Shown: piece after piece, positions 1-7,345 of the stretch
Layout of the letters: the number at the start of each line of letters is the position of its first letter
Position numbering within the stretch: position 1 is the stretch's first letter
Origin: an uncultured Bacteroidaceae bacterium
GTDB taxonomy: Bacteria > Bacteroidota > Bacteroidia > Bacteroidales > Bacteroidaceae
NCBI GenBank assembly: GCA_934293005.1
Contig: CAKQYA010000003.1
Coordinates: forward strand, 45,789-109,788
Direction: 5' to 3'
Length of the DNA stretch: 64,000 nt
The notes under the pieces: model-generated
What the model saw: only the letters and a program-made list of their open reading frames with translations
Databases searched by the model: none
Told to the model about the DNA's origin: nothing
Program-made: the position numbers and the translations under genes

Positions 1-2
1 AC

Positions 3-290
3 TACATGTATGCCACAGCATTCACGGTAGTAACTTTATACCCTACAGCGTTGCTCAGCACATTTCACGAAACGTCAAGGCACATTGTATTCTGGACTGT
101 CATTTTCACATTCATATTGTATGAGGTAGTGCTATTTTGCAAGCTTTTAGTCAACTTTAAGATAAGGAGTTATGGCTATTTGCTGATTTTTTTGTACTTT
201 TGCAGCGTTGAATTGATGCCAGCCGTGGTGACATGGCAGATTGCGTCATACTACAGTAGAAATATTATAGTAAAAATCTTATTATATTGA
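3..290 (+). CDS. DUF4271 family membrane protein, C-terminal part (5' truncated)
   Basis: The reading frame is already open at the window edge, so only about the last 95 residues are visible. They hold at least two strongly hydrophobic segments (around IVFWTVIFTFILYEVV and GYLLIFLYFCSVEL), as expected of an integral inner-membrane protein. The sequence and its place directly before hemD match the Bacteroidetes DUF4271 family, whose function is unknown. The stop codon TGA (288-290) shares one base with the ATG of the next gene (290-292), which suggests translational coupling. Family assignment rests on pattern and context; the N-terminal half cannot be judged. Confidence 0.7.
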   Translation, partial: YMYATAFTVVTLYPTALLSTFHETSRHIVFWTVIFTFILYEVVLFCKLLVNFKIRSYGYLLIFLYFCSVELMPAVVTWQIASYYSRNIIVKILLY

Positions 291-1027
291 TGGCAACTAA
301 GATACTCGTATCTCAACCTAAGCCACAGACAGAGAAGTCTCCATACTTCGATGTGGCAAAGAAATACAACCTGGAACTGGTCTTTCGCCCATTTATAAAA
401 GTTGAGCCTATGTCCTCAAAGGATTTCAGACAGCAGAAGGTGTCGATACCCGGACATACAGCAATAGTTTTCACATCACGCCACGCAATAGATCACTTCT
501 TCGCTCTATGCAAGGAGTTGCGCGTGACAATACCAGATGACATGAAATACTTCTGTATTTCAGAACAGGTTTCATTATACATCCAGAAGTATGTGCAGTA
601 TCGCAAACGCAAGAACTTCTTCCCAGAGAGCGGACGCATAACAGACCTCATTCCAATAATGGTGAAACACAGCAATGAGAAATATTTCGTGCCCCAATCG
701 TCTGTTCACGACGACACCATGAAGAATATGCTCGATGAGGCAAAACTCGATCACGACGAGGCTGTCATGTACTATACCGTAACTAACGACTTCACACCAG
801 ACGAAGCGTTCGATTACAACATGCTGGTATTCTTCTCACCAGAAGGTATCAATTCATTGATAAAAAATTTCCCTAACTTCGAGCAGGGCGACATAAAAAT
901 TGCATGCTTAGGAGCTAAAACAATACAGGCAGCAGAAAGCGCAGGCATTGCGGTAGACTATCAGCCAACATCCGAACTGCGTTCCGTCCCTGCCATTATA
1001 GAGGCTTATGCAAAAACTCTCCTGTAA
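290..1027 (+). CDS. hemD: Uroporphyrinogen-III synthase family protein (HemD-like)
   Basis: 245 residues, the usual length for HemD, which closes hydroxymethylbilane to uroporphyrinogen III in tetrapyrrole synthesis. The N-terminal KILVSQPKPQ strand, the central half (FTSRHAIDHFFALC) and the C-terminal LGAKTIQAAESAGI / SVPAIIEAY pattern fit the two-lobed HemD fold; the family has no strict catalytic motif. I chose ATG 290 over an upstream TTG (287) because it overlaps the previous stop as TGATG. Many Bacteroidales lack the rest of the heme pathway and still keep this gene beside DUF4271 and rnpA, so its physiological role here is uncertain. rnpA follows after 32 bp, suggesting one operon. Confidence 0.85.
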   Translation: MATKILVSQPKPQTEKSPYFDVAKKYNLELVFRPFIKVEPMSSKDFRQQKVSIPGHTAIVFTSRHAIDHFFALCKELRVTIPDDMKYFCISEQVSLYIQKYVQYRKRKNFFPESGRITDLIPIMVKHSNEKYFVPQSSVHDDTMKNMLDEAKLDHDEAVMYYTVTNDFTPDEAFDYNMLVFFSPEGINSLIKNFPNFEQGDIKIACLGAKTIQAAESAGIAVDYQPTSELRSVPAIIEAYAKTLL

Positions 1028-1059
1028 AGGGACGAGGCTTAGCCACCAACACCCCAGAC

Positions 1060-1449
1060 ATGGACAACACTTTCAAGAAATCAGAGAGGCTGAACAGCCA
1101 ACTCATCATAGACAAACTATTCGCAGGAGGGAATGCTTCTATGGCAGCGTTCCCCCTGCGAGCTGTTTTTATGAAACTTGAAAAAACAGACGAGCACATG
1201 CCGCCTGTGTCCATTCTAATATCCGTACCTAAGAAACGATTCAAGCATGCTGTAGACCGTAACAGAATGAAAAGGCTGGTACGTGAGAACTACCGTACAA
1301 ACAAGCACCAACTATGGAATGAACTTGAAGGCAAAGACTACAGAATGATTATTGCCTTCGTGTGCATCACAGACACGCTTCCTTCATTCAAATTGGTGAA
1401 AAAAAGCGTGACAAAGATTCTCAACCGTATAACTGAACAAGTCAATTAA
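1060..1449 (+). CDS. rnpA: Ribonuclease P protein component
   Basis: 129 residues, typical for RnpA, the basic protein subunit that helps the RNase P RNA remove 5' leaders from pre-tRNAs. The family signature is clear: VPKKRFKHAVDRNRMKRLVREN at about residues 56-77, with the RNR core at 67-69. The N-terminal FKKSERLNSQLIIDKLF is the usual substrate-leader binding part. It lies between hemD and yidD on the same strand, as in other Bacteroidetes; rpmH is not adjacent here. No Shine-Dalgarno is evident, which is normal for this phylum. Confidence 0.96.
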   Translation: MDNTFKKSERLNSQLIIDKLFAGGNASMAAFPLRAVFMKLEKTDEHMPPVSILISVPKKRFKHAVDRNRMKRLVRENYRTNKHQLWNELEGKDYRMIIAFVCITDTLPSFKLVKKSVTKILNRITEQVN

Positions 1450-1503
1450 GCTAACAATGGCAAAGGAGCCAGGCAACACATACAACATAAATACACATGC
1501 CGA

Positions 1504-1770
1504 ATGAAAATTCTGCGCTCTATTCTTAACGCTATCCGAACCACATGCATCTTTTTGATTCTTCTGCCCATAAGATTCTATAGAAGTTGCATTTCTCCAC
1601 TCACCCCTCCATCATGCCGCTACACACCCACATGTTCGGCCTATGCTATGGAGGCCATTAAGAAACACGGGCCGCTGAAGGGCCTGTATCTGGCCTGCAA
1701 GCGAATCCTGCGCTGCCATCCTCTTGGGGGTTATGGATACGACCCTGTGCCAGATGTGTTTCATTGGTGA
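1504..1770 (+). CDS. yidD: Membrane protein insertion efficiency factor YidD
   Basis: 88 residues, standard for YidD, a small membrane-associated protein that assists YidC-dependent insertion. The amphipathic/hydrophobic N-terminus (IRTTCIFLILLPIRFYR) is followed by the diagnostic cysteine block PPSCRYTPTCSAYA (residues 35-48) and the C-terminal CKRILRCHPLGGYGYDPVP (65-83). It sits 54 bp after rnpA; this rnpA-yidD pairing is very widespread in bacteria. Confidence 0.95.
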   Translation: MKILRSILNAIRTTCIFLILLPIRFYRSCISPLTPPSCRYTPTCSAYAMEAIKKHGPLKGLYLACKRILRCHPLGGYGYDPVPDVFHW

Positions 1771-2214
1771 CACAAGTGCACGCTCTTCACAATAATGCAC
1801 CCAATCTCATCAACATGCAATCAATCTCTTCTTTGCCGACATTGAGCAACGCAACATTCTATGCCGATTCGAATGCATAGAGAAGGAAGCAAACGGGCAT
1901 TCATAACCATCTCAACTATCCACAATCAGGACTTTCACACACATATATAATAATTATGAGATACTTATTGTTTCCATAATCGCTAATCGGTCATTAGTAT
2001 AATTCTTGCCAGTGCTTGTTTCAAGCAAGTAGCAACGTATGCATTTAAGGCATAGCTGACAATGAAGAAATGCGGGCGGAAACAAAATGCCGAAAGAACG
2101 CAAGCAAGTGAAGTTGTAAAAACAAGCAATGCATGACAAGTTTCCGTCATGTCATCGATTTGGAACAATAAGTGTTCACTGAATTTATTCAAACACCTTC
2201 CGCATTCTGCAAAC
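1771..2214 (+). other. Intergenic region between yidD and tatD-like gene
   Basis: About 440 bp without a supportable gene. No clear TAnnTTTG promoter or T-tailed hairpin was found. It contains a short palindromic motif CTAATCGGTCATTAG near 1983-1997 that is partly shared with two sites flanking the repeat at 20 kb. The reverse-strand frame running through here (1983-2660) is the shadow of tatD and was rejected. Confidence 0.4.
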
Positions 2215-2865
2215 ATGTTCAACATCCACACCCACATCATCGATTCGTTACCTTGTCTGTACAGCATCGGCAACAAAGAAACGCCTGCATATTTGCCTAA
2301 GCATGCCGCATTGTCGGCAGGCATGCACCCATGGTGCGTCACAAGCAATTGGAAAGACTCATTTGAACATATAGCACACATTGCTTCAAGAGACGATGTG
2401 TGGGCCATTGGCGAATGCGGGCTCGACAAGATGCGAGGAGCGAGCATTGACGTGCAGATGGAAGCAATGAGAGCGCATATCAACTTAGCCGAACAATTAA
2501 GGAAGCCCATGGTGGTGCATTGCGTGAAAGCCTTCGACCAGTTGCTGATGCTGAGAAAAGAGCTGGAACAAGCATGCAAGCACTCAGGCAACACTCCGCA
2601 GCCATGGGTGATACATGGTTTCAGGGGCAAGCCTGAACAAGCTAAACAATTAGTGGCCAAAGGACTATACCTGTCCTTTGGCCACCAATATAACGTTGAA
2701 ACAGTGCGCTGCTTATTTAATTGCGGCCACCCCTTCTACCTTGAGACGGACGACCTTCACCTTTCGGTCTGTCATATTTACGAGCAGGTCGCTCATCATC
2801 TCGACGTGGATACCTCTCATCTCGAGAGCCTCTGCGATCCCCTCCAAAAGTTCTTTCACCGTTAG
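2215..2865 (+). CDS. TatD family metal-dependent hydrolase
   Basis: 216 residues from ATG 2215, chosen because the family begins at the metal-binding HxH (MFNIHTHIID, His5/His7); an upstream ATG at 2149 would add a low-quality 22-residue leader. Other family landmarks are AIGECGLDK (metal Glu), KPMVVHCVKAFDQL (His), VIHGFRGKPEQA (His) and LETDD near the C-terminus. TatD-type enzymes are metal-dependent DNases/phosphoesterases with a TIM barrel; this short Bacteroidetes subgroup has no assigned substrate. Its last 149 bp overlap the 3' end of the oppositely oriented methyltransferase gene, yet the C-terminus still matches the family. Confidence 0.87.
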   Translation: MFNIHTHIIDSLPCLYSIGNKETPAYLPKHAALSAGMHPWCVTSNWKDSFEHIAHIASRDDVWAIGECGLDKMRGASIDVQMEAMRAHINLAEQLRKPMVVHCVKAFDQLLMLRKELEQACKHSGNTPQPWVIHGFRGKPEQAKQLVAKGLYLSFGHQYNVETVRCLFNCGHPFYLETDDLHLSVCHIYEQVAHHLDVDTSHLESLCDPLQKFFHR

Positions 2866-4504
2866 GCTTTCTTTCGTTAGACGATTTGCCTGAGAAGAAT
2901 TCACGGCGCGCTGCCTGACGTTCTTCACGACTGCCGAAACTGCGACGTTCTCCATCATCCTTTCGATACTGAGCACCATCAGAACGCTTGCCAAAGCCTT
3001 CTTCTCCACGAGGACGCGAATCTCCCGAACGACGTCTGTCGGGACGAACGACCTTAGCACCTCTGTCGCCCCACTTGCCAAGATGGCGGTTGATGATCTC
3101 AGCCTCTTCCTCATCAGCAGCCTCAAACATCACATTTTCACGGTTCAGACTCTTGAACGTCTTATCCTTTGAGTTTTTCTCCCAATCCTTAGAGCCGCGT
3201 TCCCAAGCTCCTTTCTCTTTGAAAGGCTTAGACTTGAAGTAATGTGACTCATCATCAGTCTTTTTCTCTCCGCCCCATTCACCGTCTTCATTCTTCTTAT
3301 GAGGCTTAAACCTTAGATTATGGCGGCGGTCTTCGTCAGTCTTTATGTCAAGGCCCTCCTCGCGGCGATCCTTAAGTTTGCCATCAAATATCTGGTATTT
3401 GCGGAATTCGCATTCAAGCGAACCATTAAAAAGAGCATATTTGGTAGATGGACGGAAGCCTATACGGTCAAAAAGCTCCTCATGATGAGTGATGATCCAT
3501 GCGTCGTTGCCTGCAAAATTCTGCTTGAGGTTCTTGCCAATAGTCTCATAAAGATCATATATGTCATCTGTAGTGATACGGTCACCGTATGGCGGGTTGG
3601 TTATCATGATAGCCTTGTCAAGAGGTTTCTCAAACTCATAAAAGTCGCGTTGCTCTATACTGACTATATCCTTCACCCCAGCATTCAGCACATTGTCAGC
3701 AGCAATAGCCACGGTCTTGCGATTGATGTCATAGCCGTATATCTTATGGTCAAACTCACGTTCCTGACTGTCATCATTGTAGATGCGGTCGAAGAGATCC
3801 GAGTCGAAGTCCTTCCATTTTTCAAAAGCATACTCCTTACGGAACACACCAGGATAGACGTTGAGTGCTATGAGAGCGGCCTCAATGACTATTGTGCCCG
3901 ATCCGCAGAACGGATCTATAAAATCGCACTCTCCGTCCCATCCGCTCAGAATGATGAGTCCTGCAGCAAGCACCTCATTGATTGGAGCAGCCACAGTAGC
4001 TGTCTTATAGCCGCGCTGATGGAGGCTTTCGCCTGACGAGTCGAGAGAGAGTGTCACCAAGTCTTCTGCAATATGCACGTTGATTCGTATGTCAGGATTG
4101 CTAATGCCCACGTTTGGACGGTCGCCAGTCTTGTCACGCCAATAGTCGGCTATCGCATCCTTCACACGGTATGCCACAAACTTGGAATGGCGGAAGTTGT
4201 CACTAAAGATTACAGACTCTACAAGGAAAGTGTTGTTCACATCCATGTATTGTGACCAATCGATGCCTTTCACAATGTCATAAAGGTCATCAGCGTCATT
4301 AGCCTTAAACTCCTTTATTGGCTTGAGTATCTTCACAGCCGTGCGTGTGCAGAAGTTGGCCTTGTAAAGCATTTCCTTGTCGCCTGTGAATGCAACCATT
4401 CGTCTGCCTATCTCTACGTTGTTTGCGCCCAGGTTGATGAGCTCTTTTGCAAGCACTTCCTCCAATCCTTGGAAGGTCTTTGCTATTATCTTAAATTCGG
4501 TCAT
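2717..4504 (-). CDS. rlmL: THUMP-domain class I SAM-dependent RNA methyltransferase (RlmL-type) with long charged tail
   Basis: 595 residues. Residues 1-160 are a ferredoxin-like plus THUMP RNA-binding region. Residues 170-375 are a Rossmann methyltransferase with the SAM motif DPFCGSG (197-203) and the catalytic N-amino methyltransferase motif NPPYG (303-307). This matches the N-terminal half of E. coli RlmKL (23S rRNA G2445 m2G) and the related YpsC family. From about residue 380 to the end there is a tail of about 215 residues, very rich in Arg, Lys, Asp, Glu and Gly with RRGG-like motifs, predicted disordered. The last 49 codons lie antisense to the end of tatD. It is 97 bp downstream of the serine acetyltransferase gene and probably co-transcribed. 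The exact rRNA target is inferred from the family. Confidence 0.88.
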   Translation of the reverse strand: MTEFKIIAKTFQGLEEVLAKELINLGANNVEIGRRMVAFTGDKEMLYKANFCTRTAVKILKPIKEFKANDADDLYDIVKGIDWSQYMDVNNTFLVESVIFSDNFRHSKFVAYRVKDAIADYWRDKTGDRPNVGISNPDIRINVHIAEDLVTLSLDSSGESLHQRGYKTATVAAPINEVLAAGLIILSGWDGECDFIDPFCGSGTIVIEAALIALNVYPGVFRKEYAFEKWKDFDSDLFDRIYNDDSQEREFDHKIYGYDINRKTVAIAADNVLNAGVKDIVSIEQRDFYEFEKPLDKAIMITNPPYGDRITTDDIYDLYETIGKNLKQNFAGNDAWIITHHEELFDRIGFRPSTKYALFNGSLECEFRKYQIFDGKLKDRREEGLDIKTDEDRRHNLRFKPHKKNEDGEWGGEKKTDDESHYFKSKPFKEKGAWERGSKDWEKNSKDKTFKSLNRENVMFEAADEEEAEIINRHLGKWGDRGAKVVRPDRRRSGDSRPRGEEGFGKRSDGAQYRKDDGERRSFGSREERQAARREFFSGKSSNERKPNGERTFGGDRRGSRDERYPRRDDERPARKYDRPKGEGRPSQGRRGGRN

Positions 4505-4601
4505 ATTCTTGTTTATATGTCGATATGAATGTACTTATGTATGCTATATTTCTTAAAGAATGGCCACTATGCATGCTGCGCTGCTGACACATTCATCACC
4601 A

Positions 4602-5519
4602 TCACCTTTTCTGTGTGATGCTTGCTCCTGCTGGCACATCTTGCGTAACCCATATATTTCCGCCTATGACAGCCCCTTTCCCTATGGTGATGCGTCCAAG
4701 TATTGAGGCGTTGGAATATACTATCACGTCATCTTCCAAGATTGGATGACGCGGCACGCCTTTGATGGGATTGCCGTTTTCGTCGAGCGGAAAACTCTTC
4801 GCACCAAGTGTGACACCTTGATATAGCTTGACATTGCGGCCTATGATGCATGTCTCACCTATGACGACACCTGTTCCATGATCAATGGTGAAGTATTCAC
4901 CTATGGTTGCTCCAGGATGAATGTCTATGCCTGTCTCTGAATGGGCAATCTCTGTGAGCATTCTCGGTATAAGAGGAACTTCGAGCAGCCACAGTTCATG
5001 GGCCATACGGTATATCGTCAGTTCTTTGATTACAGGATAGCAACTTATTATTTCCCCGTAGTTTTTGGCTGCCGGGTCACCATTGAAAGCAGCCACCACG
5101 TCTGTGGCGAGTGTCTGGCGCAACTTAGGGAGCTTTTCTATAAAGCGCACTGCCCTATTCTCTGCCATGTGGCGCATTTCTGCATTTATGGTGTTTCGGT
5201 TATAGGCAGCAAACACTGCGCCCTTCTCATCAAAATTCGAGAAGGACAAGCCTGCTTGTATCTGTGACACAAGCAAAGAGTAAAGCTGTTCCGTATAGAC
5301 CCCAAGATGGAATTTGAGCGTATTCGTGTTGATGCACGATCGGCCGTAATAACCTGGGAAAAGGATTCCCCTGACCAGTTCGATAATCTTCTGAAGCACC
5401 TCGCCTGATGGCAAAGGCACTCCATCGTTATGCTCATGATAGAGATCCTTATAGGACTCTGGACATGCAAGCTCCTCAACCGTCTGCGTCAAGGTGTCAG
5501 CGAAAGTCCGTGCATTCAT
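4602..5519 (-). CDS. cysE: Serine O-acetyltransferase
   Basis: 305 residues. It makes O-acetylserine from serine and acetyl-CoA, the first step of cysteine synthesis. The C-terminal half is a left-handed beta-helix of hexapeptide repeats with the family motif DIHPGATIGEYFTIDHGTGVVIGE, including the catalytic His-Gly-Thr-Gly region, followed by VKLYQGVTLGAKSF. The long alpha-helical N-terminus is typical of the EpsC/CysE-like form in Bacteroidetes. The end is short after DVPAGASITQKR, without the usual long CysK-binding tail. A good promoter (TTTG, 19 bp, TAACTTTG) lies upstream on the same strand at 5592-5622. Confidence 0.93.
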   Translation of the reverse strand: MNARTFADTLTQTVEELACPESYKDLYHEHNDGVPLPSGEVLQKIIELVRGILFPGYYGRSCINTNTLKFHLGVYTEQLYSLLVSQIQAGLSFSNFDEKGAVFAAYNRNTINAEMRHMAENRAVRFIEKLPKLRQTLATDVVAAFNGDPAAKNYGEIISCYPVIKELTIYRMAHELWLLEVPLIPRMLTEIAHSETGIDIHPGATIGEYFTIDHGTGVVIGETCIIGRNVKLYQGVTLGAKSFPLDENGNPIKGVPRHPILEDDVIVYSNASILGRITIGKGAVIGGNIWVTQDVPAGASITQKR

Positions 5520-5591
5520 CTTTTATCTTTGAGTATGTACTGTTGTTTATTATGCCTGATGGCATGATTCTCTATAATATAAAATTCGCAA

Positions 5592-5622
5592 CAAAGTTAG
5601 TCAGTTAAATCCGAATTACAAA
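5592..5622 (-). promoter_or_regulatory. Bacteroidetes-type promoter for cysE
   Basis: On the minus strand the -33 TTTG (5619-5622) is followed after exactly 19 bp by the -7 element TAACTTTG (5592-5599). Spacing and both elements match the phylum consensus (TTTG-N19-21-TAnnTTTG). Transcription would start around 5585, giving a leader of about 65 nt before cysE. It is arranged divergently to the purD promoter; the 310-bp gap between the two genes (5520-5830) otherwise holds only AT-rich sequence. Confidence 0.7.
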
Positions 5623-5767
5623 ATTTTGAGAAAAAAATATCCGATTAACATTTAATAATAATGTGTCAGCAGTTAAATAATCCACGTGTTTATTCTTTTT
5701 CCCTTTAATTTCATCATCTTTCAATAGATAAACCAGCATCTCTGCAACAAAAAATCGACCCAATTAT

Positions 5768-5798
5768 TTTGCATTGTCTTCTACTTGCATTAACTTTG
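5768..5798 (+). promoter_or_regulatory. Bacteroidetes-type promoter for purD
   Basis: TTTG (5768-5771), 19 bp, TAACTTTG (5791-5798). Both elements and the spacing fit the Bacteroidetes sigma-ABfr consensus. The start point would be near 5805, leaving about 25 nt of leader before ATG 5831. This also supports ATG 5831 over an in-frame TTG at 5807, which would lie at the start point itself. Confidence 0.75.
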
Positions 5799-5830
5799 CA
5801 CAATAATTGCAAAATAATCAACATTACAAT

Positions 5831-7126
5831 ATGAAACTACTTTTGCTTGGTAGCGGCGGCAGAGAGCACGCCTTGGCTTGGAAGATTGCCCAAAGCCAAA
5901 AGATTGAGAAACTATTCATTGCGCCTGGCAATGCCGGCACAGCCTCTGTTGGCGAGAACGTCAACATCAAAGCAGACGACTTTGATGGAATCAAGTCGTT
6001 TGTTCTTGAGAATGGCATCGACATGGTTGTGGTAGGCCCTGAGGATCCATTAGTGAAGGGAGTGTACGACTTCTTCAAGCAGGACGAGGCATTGGCAAGC
6101 ATTCCTGTCATAGGTCCAAGCAAAGCGGGTGCAGTGCTCGAAGGCAGCAAGGACTTTGCTAAGAACTTCATGCAACGACATGGCATTCCTACAGCAGCAT
6201 ACCGTTCATTCAACGGCACAAACATAGAAGAAGGCATCAAGTTTTTGGAAACGCTCCAGCCTCCTTATGTACTGAAAGCCGATGGCCTTTGTGCAGGCAA
6301 GGGCGTGCTCATCATTCCAACTCTCGAAGAGGCCAAAAAGGAATTCAGAGGCATGCTCGACGGAATGTTTGGCGAAGCAAGCGCTACAGTTGTCATCGAG
6401 GAGTTCCTTTCAGGCATCGAATGCTCTGTATTCGTGTTGACAGACGGAAAGAACTACAAGATTCTCCCAGAGGCAAAAGACTACAAGCGCATTGGCGAGG
6501 GCGACACCGGATTGAACACTGGAGGCATGGGCAGCGTGTCCCCTGTTCCTTTCGCTGATGCCGAATGGATGAAGAAGGTTGAGGACAATATCGTACGTCC
6601 AACAGTGGAGGGCCTTGCTAAAGACGGCATCGACTACAAGGGCTTCATCTTCCTTGGCCTCATCAAAGTGGACCGCGACTATGCTTACGCAAAGGCTGGC
6701 GACCCTGTTGTCATTGAATATAATGTACGCATGGGTGACCCTGAGACTGAGACTGTGATGTTACGTGTCAAGAGCGACATTGTAGACCTGTTTGAGGGTG
6801 TTGCCAATGGTGATCTCGACACAAAGGCCCTTGAGTTTGATCCACGCTCAGCCGTATGCGTGATGATGGTGAGCGGCGGATACCCACAAGAATACAAGAA
6901 AGGGTTTGAAATCACAGGCATAGAAGATGTGGAAGGCTCGGTTGTCTTCCATGCAGGCACAGCCATGAAGGACGGGAAGGTTGTCACAGCTGGCGGACGT
7001 GTCATCGCTGTGAGCTCATATGGAAAGACACAGAACGAAGCTCTCGTGAAGTCATTTACCGAAGCTGGCAAAATACACTTCGACGGAAAGTATTTCCGCA
7101 GAGACATTGGCAAAGATTTGCTATAA
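5831..7126 (+). CDS. purD: Phosphoribosylamine--glycine ligase (GAR synthetase)
   Basis: 431 residues from ATG 5831, standard for PurD. It ligates glycine to 5-phosphoribosylamine with ATP in step two of purine synthesis. The N-terminal MKLLLLGSGGREHALAWKI is the typical start; the ATP-grasp centre shows KADGLCAGKGV, GEGDTGLNTGGMGSVSP and IEYNVRMGDPETE. It appears monocistronic: own promoter at 5768-5798, and a repeat element followed by a strong bidirectional terminator downstream. Confidence 0.97.
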   Translation: MKLLLLGSGGREHALAWKIAQSQKIEKLFIAPGNAGTASVGENVNIKADDFDGIKSFVLENGIDMVVVGPEDPLVKGVYDFFKQDEALASIPVIGPSKAGAVLEGSKDFAKNFMQRHGIPTAAYRSFNGTNIEEGIKFLETLQPPYVLKADGLCAGKGVLIIPTLEEAKKEFRGMLDGMFGEASATVVIEEFLSGIECSVFVLTDGKNYKILPEAKDYKRIGEGDTGLNTGGMGSVSPVPFADAEWMKKVEDNIVRPTVEGLAKDGIDYKGFIFLGLIKVDRDYAYAKAGDPVVIEYNVRMGDPETETVMLRVKSDIVDLFEGVANGDLDTKALEFDPRSAVCVMMVSGGYPQEYKKGFEITGIEDVEGSVVFHAGTAMKDGKVVTAGGRVIAVSSYGKTQNEALVKSFTEAGKIHFDGKYFRRDIGKDLL

Positions 7127-7141
7127 TCGCAATACATCGTT

Positions 7142-7255
7142 ACAACACCCCTAAAAAAGTATTACGTGATACTTGGCCAAGTATCACGTATTACTTTGCA
7201 AAGTATCACGTAATACTTTGCAAAGTATCCTTACTATCTTTTTTTGCCCGATAAG
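7142..7255 (+). repeat. Palindromic intergenic repeat, copy 1 (REP-like)
   Basis: A block of about 110 bp starting acaaca-ccc and ending in a T-run. It is built from arms of the type AAGTATC/GATACTT joined by the palindromic linkers TTGGCCAA and TTTGCAAA. The main stem around 7160-7198 is almost a perfect palindrome with the arm core TTACGTGATACTT. The same architecture occurs in inverse orientation at 20047-20157 and shortened at 32732-32792. In copy 2 the arm core is CTTAGGATACTT on both sides, so the stem is kept while its sequence changes. No coding potential. Confidence 0.85.
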
Positions 7256-7281
7256 AATCATCATGGACACCTACTTAAAAT

Positions 7282-7320
7282 AAATCCGCAATGTCTGTTC
7301 GACATTGCGGATTTGATTTC
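7282..7320. terminator. Bidirectional terminator between purD and dacB
   Basis: Perfect 14-bp stem (7282-7295 with 7301-7314, core AATCCGCAATGTC) around the 5-nt loop TGTTC. The plus side is followed by TGATTTCT and the minus side by a T-rich run. It serves the two convergent genes. Confidence 0.85.
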
Positions 7321-7345
7321 TCGGAAAGTCTCAAAGTCACACTCA

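Noticed and set aside
1983..1997. AATCGGTCATTAG-like 13-mer seen here and near 19934 and 20270
   Set aside because: Three matches of 11-13 bp can occur by chance in 64 kb; only the inverted pair around repeat copy 2 might matter, and the evidence is too thin for a feature.
1983..2660. 225-codon minus-strand frame across the yidD-tatD gap
   Set aside because: Most of it is antisense to the TatD-type gene, whose metal-binding motifs are intact; no promoter or family match.
3320..4036. 238-codon plus-strand frame opposite the RNA methyltransferase
   Set aside because: Antisense to the conserved methyltransferase core; hydrophobic stretches arise from its reverse complement.
7265..7278. ACACCTACTTA near the purD terminator, similar to the MITE end
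   Set aside because: Only 11 bases match, with no partner inverted repeat nearby.
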